Origin: a virus
Virus record (IMG/VR): IMGVR_UViG_3300034020_000505
Span: 1 to 46,679 of that record
Length of the DNA stretch: 46,679 nucleotides
Strand: one strand, 5' to 3'
Positions 1-7,468 of the stretch are shown here, in pieces (position 1 is the first letter of the stretch; each line of letters starts with the position of its first letter). The notes below the pieces were generated by a model. That model searched no databases. It was not told where the DNA came from and saw only the letters and a list, made by a program, of their open reading frames with translations. The position numbers and the translations under genes were made by a program.

Positions 1-248
1 CTTGGATTCCGACGCAGGCCGTCCACATCGACGGGGAACTTGTCCGCCAGCATTGGCCAGGCCGACGTGACGCCGGGCGACAGCCGCTCGATCTGCTCGA
101 GCTCGGCCGGGATGCCGCCACGGTCCCAGGCCACCATCAGCAGCGTCAGGTAGTGGCCACGTTCCTCGGCCGTCCAACCGAACGTGCTCGTCAGGAAGTC
201 CCTGACGTACAGCGGCATGTAAACGTCCACTCGCAGCTCGTCGCTCAT
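1..248 (-). CDS. DUF1376 (YdaU-like) replication protein, N-terminal part
   Basis: The first 82 residues are present; the gene runs off the left edge. The segment MPLYVRDFLTSTFGWTAEER, followed by HYLTLLMVAWDRGGIP, is the standard start of DUF1376/YdaU proteins, which sit in phage replication modules near helicase-loader or primase genes. A good ribosome site (AAGGAGG) lies just before the ATG. It is the last gene visible in the leftward early operon, after the ParB-like gene at 318-1196. The family's exact biochemical role is not established; a replication-initiation or loader-associated role is inferred from context. Confidence 0.85.
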   Translation of the reverse strand, partial: MSDELRVDVYMPLYVRDFLTSTFGWTAEERGHYLTLLMVAWDRGGIPAELEQIERLSPGVTSAWPMLADKFPVDVDGLRRNP

Positions 249-317
249 CTTGGCCTCCTTTCCATTCCGCCCCGCCGCGTCGAAGCGGCATCGTGCCTAT
301 CACGAGGGCGGCGTCGA

Positions 318-1196
318 TCAGTCGAGATACCGAAACGGATCGCACTTGGGCGACCGCGATAGCATCGCTCCAGGGGACTTGACCCAGCGGTCAATGCAGG
401 CAAGCCCAATGCGACAGGCCTCGTTGAACGGCTCGAAGCCGGACGAGCCGACGAGCCGAAATCCCTCCATAGCATCCGCGAAGAGCTGGACGCAGTCCTT
501 GTTGCGACCGTCCTTCACTCCGGCGTCATTGACGTAACGAGCGAAGAACTCATTGATCTGGTCGCCGTGCTTCCTGTATGCCAAGAAGTAGCAGCAGATC
601 ACGGTGCCATACGCCTTCGACTTACTCAGGTCGATGGCATCAAGGGCCAGGATTTCCCGGCGGAACTCCTCGACCGAAGCGTATACCGAGCACTGAAGCG
701 ACGAGCCAACCGCGTGCTGCCTGTCGGCACCAGAGGACGCGCCGCACATGTACCCATAGGCAGTCCGCACAGCGTTCGAGAACTTTGCGGTACGAACAAG
801 CGTGCTGTTCGGGGTGATGTCAGCCTCCCGCATCGCGCCGAACAGCCGGTCGGTGGATGTCTCCCCCTCCTCACGGCTATTGAAGTGGCCGTACAGACGC
901 TTGGCGTCATCCTCGCCCGCAACCACATACACGCGAACGTCGATCTGCTCAGGGGCAAGTTCGGGCCGGTCGCTCCACACCTTCGACCGCGTGTGACCCT
1001 CAAGTTTGCAGCGGCCGCCGTTCCACTCGGCCATATGGACGAGAAGATGAGCGGCCTCCAGTTTGTAGAGGTGCTTCGCGTGCATGGCACGCTTCTCGGT
1101 GTCACGCTGCCTCGGGTTGTCAGGCACTTCGGCCCACTCAGCCGGCGTCATCGTGGTCATATAAATCTCGTGCCCAATCGCAGATTGCATTTCCAT
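318..1196 (-). CDS. ParB/DGQHR-like domain protein of the IbrAB-type cluster
   Basis: A 292-aa protein. The ATG at 1196 was chosen because AAAGGAGA precedes it and because an upstream start would run through the gene at 1246-1557. Residues 65-74 (LEGHTRSKVW) resemble the xGHxR core of ParB-type N-terminal domains, followed by a VYVVAGEDDAKRLYGHFNSR segment typical of ParB-like proteins that sense a partner or nucleotide. The C-terminal half has several cysteines and no motif I recognise. It lies two genes downstream of the IbrA-like gene in one operon. A role with IbrA/IbrB is inferred from position only. A DndB-like relationship is possible but not shown. Confidence 0.7.
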   Translation of the reverse strand: MEMQSAIGHEIYMTTMTPAEWAEVPDNPRQRDTEKRAMHAKHLYKLEAAHLLVHMAEWNGGRCKLEGHTRSKVWSDRPELAPEQIDVRVYVVAGEDDAKRLYGHFNSREEGETSTDRLFGAMREADITPNSTLVRTAKFSNAVRTAYGYMCGASSGADRQHAVGSSLQCSVYASVEEFRREILALDAIDLSKSKAYGTVICCYFLAYRKHGDQINEFFARYVNDAGVKDGRNKDCVQLFADAMEGFRLVGSSGFEPFNEACRIGLACIDRWVKSPGAMLSRSPKCDPFRYLD

Positions 1197-1245
1197 GCTC
1201 GTCTCCTTTGCTTTCGCTTCCCTTTCACCATCCTCGGCCGCACGT

Positions 1246-1557
1246 CTACGCTGACGCCGCCGTTGATCGATACACCCGTTCCGGCCGTCCACTCGCTGAC
1301 GGCCTGGTGCTCCCCGTCGTCTCCACTCTGCCGGCGCGTGCAAGCCCGTGCATCCGCCGCGCCACCTGTTGCTCGGTCAGCCCGCAGCGGCTCGCGATCT
1401 CGTCCTTGGTGCCTGGCCCGGCGGCGAGGGCCTCGAGGATTCGCCGCTCGTGGTCGCCCAGGAACTCGCGTGCCGCGTCGCCAGCGATCTGCGACGTGAC
1501 CGGATCGGTGCGGCGGAAGAGCGGGAGGTCGCACTGCGGGTCGAGGTAGACGCTCAT
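1246..1557 (-). CDS. small winged-helix/MarR-like DNA-binding protein
   Basis: A 103-aa protein whose ATG overlaps the stop codon of the IbrA-like gene (ATGA), so translation is probably coupled. Residues about 35-85 read as a winged-helix unit: a DHERRILEALAAGPGTKDEIASRC helix pair, then GLTEQQVARRMHGLARAG as recognition helix and a VETTGSTRP wing. The N-terminus (DLPLFRRTDPVTSQ) resembles small phage proteins that follow replication or recombination genes. Likely a regulator or accessory DNA-binding factor; the specific function is unknown. Confidence 0.8.
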   Translation of the reverse strand: MSVYLDPQCDLPLFRRTDPVTSQIAGDAAREFLGDHERRILEALAAGPGTKDEIASRCGLTEQQVARRMHGLARAGRVETTGSTRPSASGRPERVYRSTAASA

Positions 1558-2831
1558 GCCACGGCCTCCGCGTCAAAGAGTCGCCGCTGCGCCCGCTCTT
1601 GGTTCTTGCGTTCCTGCTCCAGCCGCTTTGCATCGGCCCGCCTTGCGTCACGAAGGCGGATATAGGTGCCGTAGGCTTCAGACTTCGGTTGCGCCTGGCC
1701 GAGCCCCTTGCACCAGTAATCGTTCCGCAAGAGCACCTTGCACATGCGACGCCATGACGGTGCCCAGCATTTGGATTCAAGCTCTGGCGGCGCTTCCTCT
1801 GGAATCGACGTGTAGCCGCGCTGGTGCCAGCCCCAGATGAATTTCTTGAACCGGGCGACGTAGTGGGCGCGAGTTTTTTTGGGCATGGTCTGCAATAGCA
1901 GATTGCAAAACGACTTCCATGTATGCCCTTCGGGCTTCGTGATCTTGTGGTATCCGGTGATGTTGCCTTTCTCTTCGATGTAGAGCGATCCGCTGTTGGC
2001 ACCGTTCACGCGAGCCACGAGCTTGAACCACGTCTGCGGCTCGAGGATGTGATAGAGCCAGAGCCCACGGCGCTGGTCGTCGCCAAACGGCTGGCATAGA
2101 CGTTGCTGCGACAGCTTTACGCCGGCCTGGTTCATCCGGTCGTAGATGCCGTTGTGCGGCTTGTCCGGGTGGCGGGCGTGGTATCTCCAAATGTCCTCGG
2201 TCAGCCAGTCATAAATCGGGTAGACGTTGAACACCCGGTCCACGATGTTCGTCGTCCAGCGACGCCCTCCGAACGTCTTGCCGCGCTTCTCCCAGGTCGC
2301 AATCGCACAGTAACGGTGGAGGCTTTCCTGCGCCCGGATGCCGATGAACCCGGCCGTGAGCTCGCCCTGGCCGTACCACTCGCCAAACAAGACGATGAAC
2401 TCCTCGAACTCCATGCCGGCCACGGCGAACGGGTAGTCGCGCTCGGTCTTGCACCCGAACGGCTTCTCGCGAATCCACGCCTCACGCTTCGTTTCGTCCC
2501 AGCACGTCCACCTGGGCTCATAGTTCGTGACCGCGTTCCGCAGCAGCATCGGCATACAGATCCAGTGCGGGTCGATGTTGTCCCGGTAGAGATCGAACAT
2601 CTCTTCGATGTGGGAAATCGTGTCCGCGTACTGCGCCTCGAAGTCGATAAACATCACGGCGACCGTGCGGCCCCGCTTGATGGCTTCTTCCATCACGAGG
2701 TGCATCATCACGCTGGAATCCTTGCCGCCGCTGAAAGCGACGTAGATCCGAGGGAAGTTGTCAAACGTCTCGGAGATCCGCCGCCGTGCGGCTGTCAAAA
2801 CATCAACGTCGCTGAAGCGCTTCACGCCCAT
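1554..2831 (-). CDS. ibrA: IbrA-like PAPS reductase-family protein (DUF3440)
   Basis: A 425-aa protein of the adenine-nucleotide alpha-hydrolase/PAPS reductase fold. The PP-loop SGGKDSS lies at residues 34-40, followed by a VMFIDFEAQY strand. The long insert and C-terminal region (WTCWDETKREAW, GFIGIRAQESLHRY, NVYPIYDWLTEDIW) match the IbrA branch rather than classical CysH, and I see no CysH-type C-terminal catalytic cysteine motif. Its start codon overlaps the stop of the upstream ParB-like gene (TAATG). In E. coli ECOR-9, IbrA with IbrB activates prophage eib genes; the chemistry is not established. Here it may use ATP/PAPS chemistry on a nucleic acid or act as a regulator (inference). Confidence 0.88.
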   Translation of the reverse strand: MGVKRFSDVDVLTAARRRISETFDNFPRIYVAFSGGKDSSVMMHLVMEEAIKRGRTVAVMFIDFEAQYADTISHIEEMFDLYRDNIDPHWICMPMLLRNAVTNYEPRWTCWDETKREAWIREKPFGCKTERDYPFAVAGMEFEEFIVLFGEWYGQGELTAGFIGIRAQESLHRYCAIATWEKRGKTFGGRRWTTNIVDRVFNVYPIYDWLTEDIWRYHARHPDKPHNGIYDRMNQAGVKLSQQRLCQPFGDDQRRGLWLYHILEPQTWFKLVARVNGANSGSLYIEEKGNITGYHKITKPEGHTWKSFCNLLLQTMPKKTRAHYVARFKKFIWGWHQRGYTSIPEEAPPELESKCWAPSWRRMCKVLLRNDYWCKGLGQAQPKSEAYGTYIRLRDARRADAKRLEQERKNQERAQRRLFDAEAVA

Positions 2832-3967
2832 TAGTAAATCTCCATCTCGCGGTCAGGGGCGGCCGTGTCCATATCCACCGACTTGCGGCCATTTGCCTTG
2901 AGCCACTTATTGAGAGCCGCCAGTGCGGCAGCGTTTGCGGCCTCTTGCTGCTCACTGGTCAGCAGATAGAACCCGCCGCGATAGACGGCTGGAATGCCCA
3001 AGGCGTAGCACGCCGCCGCCTGCCCTAGCCATGCGATGCGGTTCATCGCCGCGTTGGTTAGGTAGTGCTCGCAAGAGTTCTTCCACGTTGTGATTACGCC
3101 CTTCAAGGCTTTCTTGAACGCCGGAAGATCGGCCAGCAAATCACGCATGGCGGTCTCGCACTGGGCCTTGTTCATGCCTTCCTTTGTGGTCGCGTAGAAG
3201 CCGGCCGCGTGGCACTCCCACTTGTCGTAGGTGTGGAAGATGCGGCCATCGTCAGACGTGTTGACGGTGCGGAAGCCTGCCGTCTCGTCCTCGCCGTAGG
3301 TCTGCACTTCGTCGGTCAACTCGCGGAAGTCAGCCTCGGTAACAGAGCCCTCCACGTCCCACGACTTAGAAAACTCTTGGTCCGTGAACAGTTCCGCCAG
3401 GCCGCTGATCTGGCAGAGCCGCAGGATCTCGTCTTGATCCATGCCGAGCTCGCGGGCGATCTTTTCGTCGGACCAGTTGCGGCGCTTGAGCTCGATGACG
3501 ATGTCGCTCATCGCGGACACCGCGTGCTTGCCACGAGCCCGGTTGTGGCGAATCGTGGAAGCGATGCGGTCGCCGCGATCTTCGCGATCAGCATTGATCG
3601 TGGTGAGCGGCAGATATCCACGAATACGCTGACGAACCTCCATGCACTCGCGGCCCACGCGGTTGCGATGGAAGCCGTCCACGACCTCGTGAACGTCGTC
3701 GCGCTTCCAAGAGACGATCGGCTGCGTGTAGCCGTCCTCGAGGATCGACAGCTTGAGCAGCTCCATCTCTGGCGGCGCGACGCTGTTGGGGTTGTAGTCG
3801 TTGGCCTGTATGGATTGCGTGTGAATCCACTCGATGAAATCCACGGGCTCGCGGGCAAACGGCCCGGCTTCGTGCATCAACTTGCGAGCCGCGTTGAGCG
3901 CCGCCACCTGCTCCGCTAGCGGCATAGACTTCAGCCGCTCGCACCACTGTTCAATGAGTTCGACCAT
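2831..3967 (-). CDS. ibrB: IbrB-like ParB-domain protein
   Basis: A 378-aa protein. The ATG at 3967 lies downstream of AAAGGAAGC; a GTG one codon upstream is the alternative start. The ParB N-terminal domain spans about residues 40-150 (NDYNPNSVAP, EDGYTQPIVS, EVVDGFHRNRVGRE, STIRHNRARGKH), followed by a helix-turn-helix (WSDEKIARELGMDQDEILRL). The later region (TWKNSCEHYLTNAAMNRIAWLGQAAA) is typical of IbrB-type proteins rather than plasmid ParB. It is directly coupled to ibrA, as in other ibrAB loci. There is no ParA partner in the window, so partition is unlikely; regulation or guiding IbrA to DNA is an inference. Confidence 0.85.
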   Translation of the reverse strand: MVELIEQWCERLKSMPLAEQVAALNAARKLMHEAGPFAREPVDFIEWIHTQSIQANDYNPNSVAPPEMELLKLSILEDGYTQPIVSWKRDDVHEVVDGFHRNRVGRECMEVRQRIRGYLPLTTINADREDRGDRIASTIRHNRARGKHAVSAMSDIVIELKRRNWSDEKIARELGMDQDEILRLCQISGLAELFTDQEFSKSWDVEGSVTEADFRELTDEVQTYGEDETAGFRTVNTSDDGRIFHTYDKWECHAAGFYATTKEGMNKAQCETAMRDLLADLPAFKKALKGVITTWKNSCEHYLTNAAMNRIAWLGQAAACYALGIPAVYRGGFYLLTSEQQEAANAAALAALNKWLKANGRKSVDMDTAAPDREMEIY

Positions 3968-3988
3968 CACGCTTCCTTTCGTGTATTT

Positions 3989-4005
3989 GCCCGGTTACGC
4001 CGGGC
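3989..4005 (-). other. GC-rich hairpin in the 156-bp gap upstream of ibrB
   Basis: GCCCGG and CCGGGC form a perfect 6-bp stem with a 5-nt loop, 22 bases before the ibrB start. There is no clear U tract, so a full terminator is unlikely. It may modulate read-through from recT into ibrB. The rest of the gap (3968-4123) is GC-rich, and I see no convincing gene or promoter in it. Confidence 0.4.
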
Positions 4006-4123
4006 GGCGGTCGAGTCACCCGGTGGAGTCCGGGCCTCGGCTGCACTGATACGACGCCTCTTGAGTGCGATGGCGGCAGATGCGGCTGATGAGGCCGCTG
4101 CGGCAACTGCGTGCCGGCGAAGA

Positions 4124-4432
4124 TCAAACCTCGTGTGTGGCGTGCTGCAGAAGCCGTTGATGCAACTGATCCAACAGCGTGGCGATACTTGCCGCCGCCG
4201 CCTCGAGCTCGTCGATCGCCGCCTTGACGGCGTCGTTGTGGGAATCACGCCACAGCGGCCCGCCCTCGTAGGGAATCGGGATGTTGCCCGCGCCTGTGTG
4301 GACCCACTGCTCGACACGGTCACGGCCCGGCTTCTCACGCAGCTCGCCGCTTTCGTGGACGGCGAACGGCTGAAACGGGTACAGCGGCATGGCGTAGCGG
4401 GCATAGAGATACACGCGGTGCAGCGTCTTCAC
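4124..4432 (-). CDS. hypothetical protein downstream of RecT
   Basis: A 102-aa protein whose ATG overlaps the recT stop (ATGA). The N-terminal half contains an aromatic-rich stretch (YLYARYAMPLYPFQPF). Residues about 65-100 form a predicted helix or coiled coil (DAVKAAIDELEAAAASIATL). I do not recognise the family. Position directly after recT suggests an accessory role in recombination or early replication, but this is context only. Confidence 0.75.
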   Translation of the reverse strand: MKTLHRVYLYARYAMPLYPFQPFAVHESGELREKPGRDRVEQWVHTGAGNIPIPYEGGPLWRDSHNDAVKAAIDELEAAAASIATLLDQLHQRLLQHATHEV

Positions 4433-5304
4433 GTCGTCACCTCGTGCTGGGCGGCCTCGTGGGCGAACTCCTGTCCACGGTCCTCAGGCACGGCCGACAG
4501 GATGTCGAGCTTGCCGTTGATGAGCAGGAACAACTCGTCGGCCTGCGCCGGCGTGTAGAAGCCGCTCTTGAGCCGCTGCTCGACGATGCCCTGCATTCGC
4601 TCGAGATGCCCGGCCGTGGCCGTCTGGACGTGGTGCCTGGCCTTCTGCATGTCCTCGGCGGTGGCGGTGGTCGCCTGGGCCGCCGTCTGGATCTCGGGCC
4701 GGTGCGTGGCAGGCGCGTCGAACTTGGGCCGCACGACGATGGGCTCCGATGCCGGCTGCGGCGTCGGGTAGTCCTGCGCCTCCTCTGCCGTCACGAGCCC
4801 CTTCAACACGTCAGGGAAGGCGTCACGAAGAGCGAAGCCACGGGCACGCAGCTGGAGCATCCGTTTCGGATATTGCGTCCACGGGCCGCTTTTTCCCCAC
4901 AACCCAGCCCGTTTGGCGTCGGCCACAGAGAACTTCACCACCGTTGCGCTTTCGTAGCCACGGCGCTTCGCGGCACACGCTGCCGTCATTGCGTCGCCAT
5001 CGCCGTCGAGGTCTTCCTTGACGAACTCGCAGACCGGCGAGCCAAGCACCAATGCCAGGGCAGCATCACCCCAGACGCTCGGACGCCCGTTGATTACGGC
5101 GATCGACTGGAGCGACTGCATGGGCGACAGGCCGACTTCTGCGCCGTGCTGGATCGCCAGCAGGCAACTCTCAGGCTTGCCCTTGAAATCCTTCGGCGCG
5201 AACTCCGACGCCGAAACCATCTTCGAGAACCGGAAAGCGTCATCGAACGAGGCGAGGGCCAACCCCCTCGCGGGCGTCGTGTTTGTGCTGATCTCCGTGG
5301 TCAT
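4429..5304 (-). CDS. recT: RecT-family single-strand annealing protein
   Basis: A 291-aa protein. Residues 50-85 (LAIQHGAEVGLSPMQSLQ, then VINGRPSVWGDAALALV) carry the conserved signature of RecT-like phage recombinases, and WTQYPKRMLQLRARGFALRDAFPD matches the second conserved block. RecT proteins coat single-stranded DNA and anneal complementary strands in phage recombination and replication. AAAGGGAC precedes the ATG. The partner exonuclease (RecE/YqaJ type) is not in the window and may lie beyond an end. The C-terminal 100 residues are A/Q/T-rich and probably flexible. Confidence 0.88.
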   Translation of the reverse strand: MTTEISTNTTPARGLALASFDDAFRFSKMVSASEFAPKDFKGKPESCLLAIQHGAEVGLSPMQSLQSIAVINGRPSVWGDAALALVLGSPVCEFVKEDLDGDGDAMTAACAAKRRGYESATVVKFSVADAKRAGLWGKSGPWTQYPKRMLQLRARGFALRDAFPDVLKGLVTAEEAQDYPTPQPASEPIVVRPKFDAPATHRPEIQTAAQATTATAEDMQKARHHVQTATAGHLERMQGIVEQRLKSGFYTPAQADELFLLINGKLDILSAVPEDRGQEFAHEAAQHEVTT

Positions 5305-5438
5305 GTCGCGTCCCTTTCGTTGCGAATGAAATCCCGCCTGGCGTCCTGCTCGGCGGGTGGTGTCCCTTCCTTGGCCTGCGGCTCCATGCCGCTTCCTTCC
5401 GCACCGTCGTCTCCGACGCCGGGCGGTCCTGTGCTCAC
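5301..5438 (-). CDS. 45-aa ORF coupled between mom-like gene and recT
   Basis: A GTG-initiated frame starts inside the stop codon of the Mom-like gene (GTGA) and stops inside the recT start (ATGA). An internal ATG at 5387 has its own strong ribosome site (GGAAGGAAG) and would give a 28-aa product in the same frame. The product is charged and disordered-looking, ending DFIRNERDAT. It may be a real small protein or only a means of coupling translation from mom to recT. The ends at both neighbours support translation, but no family is recognised. Confidence 0.5.
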   Translation of the reverse strand: MSTGPPGVGDDGAEGSGMEPQAKEGTPPAEQDARRDFIRNERDAT

Positions 5439-6193
5439 GCCATGCGTGATCTAAACAACGGCAACTCCGGCTCTTCTCGCCTGGTCGTGATCGGAAACGA
5501 CACCGGCGCGTAGTCAGCGGCCTTTGGGTACGGCATCGCTCGCGGCAGCAGCCTGCGGCGCGCCCAAGGTGTCAGTGGAAACGCATAGCGAAACTGGCGG
5601 AACTCGTGCTTCGTGGCACGATCGCGGCCAGCGGCAAGCCTTGCCGCCTTTGGTCCGCTTCCCCATCCGCGATTGTCTTTGGCGGCTCGCCCGAGCAGCG
5701 ATTTGTGAAACCACTCGCCGTCGAGGTAGTAGAAGGCGGTGACGTGGCTGCCCAGGTAGATGAAGTTTGCTGCCTGATACACCGCGCCGAGCTTGCCACA
5801 ACGCTGGTCTGCAAAGCTCTGCACAACCTGCACAGAAGGTCGCTGGCTGCGAATGACTCGCATCGCCTGCGATATGGCCCACGAAACCACGTTCTTTTCA
5901 TGACCATCGACAAACGCCATGCGATTTAGCTCAACAAGCCCGTCTGGCTTCAGCCCATCAATGACCTTTGCGGTGGCTCGCGGGTTCATTGCCGGGCCAA
6001 ACTGCATGACACCCCACACGAACGCTAGCGAATCGACTAGAGCCAAGTGCGTGTGCGAAGCCCACACGGCGCTGCCGCTGTAGTGGCGCTCGGCAATCCA
6101 GCGATCTGCAAAACGCTTTGTCACTGGTGACAAGGCGTAATGCCGATTTCCGATTGGTGTGTATGCGTTGGTCATTGGTTCGCTCGTGTCCAT
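5435..6193 (-). CDS. Mom-like DNA adenine modification protein (GNAT fold)
   Basis: A 252-aa protein resembling Mom-family adenine modifiers. Residues about 32-45 (RWIAERHYSGSAVWAS) match the RxHYSG block. The core continues with HLALVDSLAFVWGVMQFGPAM, then VELNRMAFVDGHEKNVVSWAIS and VVQSFADQRCGKLGAVYQAANF, the usual core of the family. In phage Mu, Mom converts adenine to N6-carbamoylmethyladenine and blocks host restriction. Here the gene leads the recT-ibrB-ibrA run. No strong ribosome site is seen; the alternative ATG lies 6 codons downstream. Modification of this phage's DNA is inferred, not shown. Confidence 0.75.
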   Translation of the reverse strand: MDTSEPMTNAYTPIGNRHYALSPVTKRFADRWIAERHYSGSAVWASHTHLALVDSLAFVWGVMQFGPAMNPRATAKVIDGLKPDGLVELNRMAFVDGHEKNVVSWAISQAMRVIRSQRPSVQVVQSFADQRCGKLGAVYQAANFIYLGSHVTAFYYLDGEWFHKSLLGRAAKDNRGWGSGPKAARLAAGRDRATKHEFRQFRYAFPLTPWARRRLLPRAMPYPKAADYAPVSFPITTRREEPELPLFRSRMA

Positions 6194-6213
6194 GCGACCC
6201 AGGTTTTGCTCGC

Positions 6214-6489
6214 TCAGAACGGCAGCTTCTGATCCTCGCTGACGTGGTGGTGGACGTTGCCCAGATCGGGCACATGCCGACGAACGTGGTACTGCGTCTC
6301 GGTCAGCACTTCGACGACGACTCCACGCAGGATCTGCCCGCGCTCGTCACGCCACTGGATGCGGTCGCCGACGGCGTAGCTCGAGACGAGGTGGCCGTCG
6401 CGGATGATGCCGGTGCCGCCGTAGGTTTCGGCCATGCCGGCCACGGCACCGAGGTATTCAGCGTCGCCGGGGTTCTTGATCGCGTTCAT
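6214..6489 (-). CDS. hypothetical small protein, possible beta-barrel fold
   Basis: A 91-aa protein preceded by AAAGGAC. The middle (YAVGDRIQWRDERGQILRGVVVEV, then YHVRRHVPD) looks like a small SH3/Tudor-like barrel, with alternating hydrophobic residues and VGDRIQW, as in DUF2945-like folds. It is the first gene after two predicted promoters at 6520-6547 and 6621-6649, so it may head the leftward early operon. Function unknown. Confidence 0.75.
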   Translation of the reverse strand: MNAIKNPGDAEYLGAVAGMAETYGGTGIIRDGHLVSSYAVGDRIQWRDERGQILRGVVVEVLTETQYHVRRHVPDLGNVHHHVSEDQKLPF

Positions 6490-6519
6490 GCGATGAGTCC
6501 TTTCGTGATGGGTTGCGGG

Positions 6520-6547
6520 AATGTACGCCCGTCCAGTAAGGCGTCAA
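6520..6547 (-). promoter_or_regulatory. predicted sigma70-type promoter for the early operon
   Basis: Minus-strand TTGACG, a 16-bp spacer and TACATT place transcription start near 6512, about 25 bases before the ATG at 6489. The match is good for a -35 box and moderate for a -10 box. Confidence 0.55.
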
Positions 6548-6620
6548 GGGGTCAAGTCAACAAAATGAGGGGAGTCGAACTTCTGTACACCTGTCGGGCG
6601 TATAGGCTGGTTGGTGCATA

Positions 6621-6649
6621 TGTATACGCGGGTCATTGCATATCGTCAA
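6621..6649 (-). promoter_or_regulatory. predicted sigma70-type promoter with TGCAA element
   Basis: Minus-strand TTGACG, exactly 17 bases, then TATACA. The spacer begins ATATGCAA, an element also present in the promoters at 7469-7497 and 7897-7924. The -35 box contains the stop codon of the upstream gene (6646-6648). It would transcribe the mom-recT-ibrBA operon. Confidence 0.65.
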
Positions 6650-6879
6650 CGCACGATGCCAAGGGCTGCATCAGCGAGCTCCAGCGTCGCCCGCCCGAAT
6701 TGCCGCAGGCGACCAGGCGGCGCGATGTGCGACGCCTGGTGCTGGGCGATTTGCTGCCCGAGGGCCGCCCGGTGGGCCACGTCGATGGCTGCCAGGTGGC
6801 ATCGCACCTCGATCGCCAACCCGGCACCTATGGTCATGGTCACGATCGCTAGGGCGGCGCGGACGATGTCGCGGATCAT
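6646..6879 (-). CDS. small membrane-anchored protein
   Basis: A 77-aa protein. Residues 5-25 (IVRAALAIVTMTIGAGLAIEV) form one probable membrane helix; the rest is Q/A/R-rich. Its ATG overlaps the stop of the preceding gene (ATGA). Its stop codon lies within the -35 box of the promoter at 6621-6649. No family recognised. Confidence 0.65.
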   Translation of the reverse strand: MIRDIVRAALAIVTMTIGAGLAIEVRCHLAAIDVAHRAALGQQIAQHQASHIAPPGRLRQFGRATLELADAALGIVR

Positions 6880-7055
6880 GCCGTCACCTGCGATTCCGCC
6901 GCCTTGATCTGGGCAAGCATCTGCCGGGCCTCGTCCTTCGTGTCGTAGCTGCCCACGCTCCAGGCGTCGGCACCACGCTGAGCGAGGATCTCGAACCAGT
7001 AGCAGACGCCACGGCTGCGGGGGTCGCTGATTTTCTTGATGCGGTAGGTGGTCAT
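6876..7055 (-). CDS. hypothetical 59-aa protein
   Basis: Starts MTTYRIKKISD, with AAAGGGC just upstream. The compact sequence (GVCYWFEILAQRGADAWSVG, then SYDTKDEARQMLAQIKAAE) reads as strands followed by one amphipathic helix, a common layout of small phage early proteins. It is coupled to the downstream membrane protein. Function unknown. Confidence 0.75.
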   Translation of the reverse strand: MTTYRIKKISDPRSRGVCYWFEILAQRGADAWSVGSYDTKDEARQMLAQIKAAESQVTA

Positions 7056-7075
7056 GGGGTGCCCTTTGCGGTGTT

Positions 7076-7100
7076 GCCCGCCGGCCCTGTGCCGGCGGGC
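7076..7100 (-). other. perfect 10-bp GC hairpin between two small genes
   Basis: GCCCGCCGGC and GCCGGCGGGC pair perfectly around a 5-base loop, in the 56-bp gap between the gene ending at 7112 and the gene starting at 7055. No U tract follows, so it looks more like a processing, attenuation or mRNA-stability element than a classical terminator. Confidence 0.55.
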
Positions 7101-7111
7101 GGGGTGGTTGG

Positions 7112-7417
7112 TCAGAGCGCCGTGATGAACGCCGGGCTCACGCCGCTGATGTTCATGGTGAAGCAGCCGTGCAGCATCGCCGAGTAGCCGCCGACGCCCG
7201 AGCCGTCCGTACCCCACATGCTGCCGCCGCGAGCCTTGACCATCGACAGGATGCCGTAGTACTCGCCGTCGAGCTGCACAAACTCCTCGCGGCTGTTCGG
7301 CGTGAAGTGCTTCACGATCGTCACGACGTTGGTCGATACGTTGGCGTGAACCAGCCAGCCAGCCTCACGAGCGGCGGCGAGGAATTTGGCGGCGGCGGTC
7401 TTGGTTGCGGTCTTCAT
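7112..7417 (-). CDS. conserved-type phage early protein, function unknown
   Basis: A 101-aa protein. The ATG at 7417 has GGGAGACG upstream. An ATG at 7462 in the same frame sits exactly at the expected transcription start of the promoter at 7469-7497 and would give a 116-aa leaderless product. The sequence includes GEYYGILSMVKARGGSMWGTD, then a GCFTMNISGVS segment, a pattern I associate with small phage proteins of unknown role. I assign no function. Confidence 0.75.
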   Translation of the reverse strand: MKTATKTAAAKFLAAAREAGWLVHANVSTNVVTIVKHFTPNSREEFVQLDGEYYGILSMVKARGGSMWGTDGSGVGGYSAMLHGCFTMNISGVSPAFITAL

Positions 7418-7468
7418 CGTTTCGTCTCCCGGTTCGCGTCCGCGAGTCTCATTCGCTCGCATGCCCCA

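Noticed and set aside
1554-2831. Canonical CysH sulfate-assimilation enzyme
   Set aside because: The PP-loop is present, but length, inserts and the partner ParB gene fit IbrA/DUF3440; no CysH-type C-terminal cysteine motif was seen.
2831-3967. ParB as part of a plasmid partition system
   Set aside because: No ParA partner or centromere-like repeats are seen, and the neighbouring gene is IbrA-like, which matches the IbrAB arrangement.
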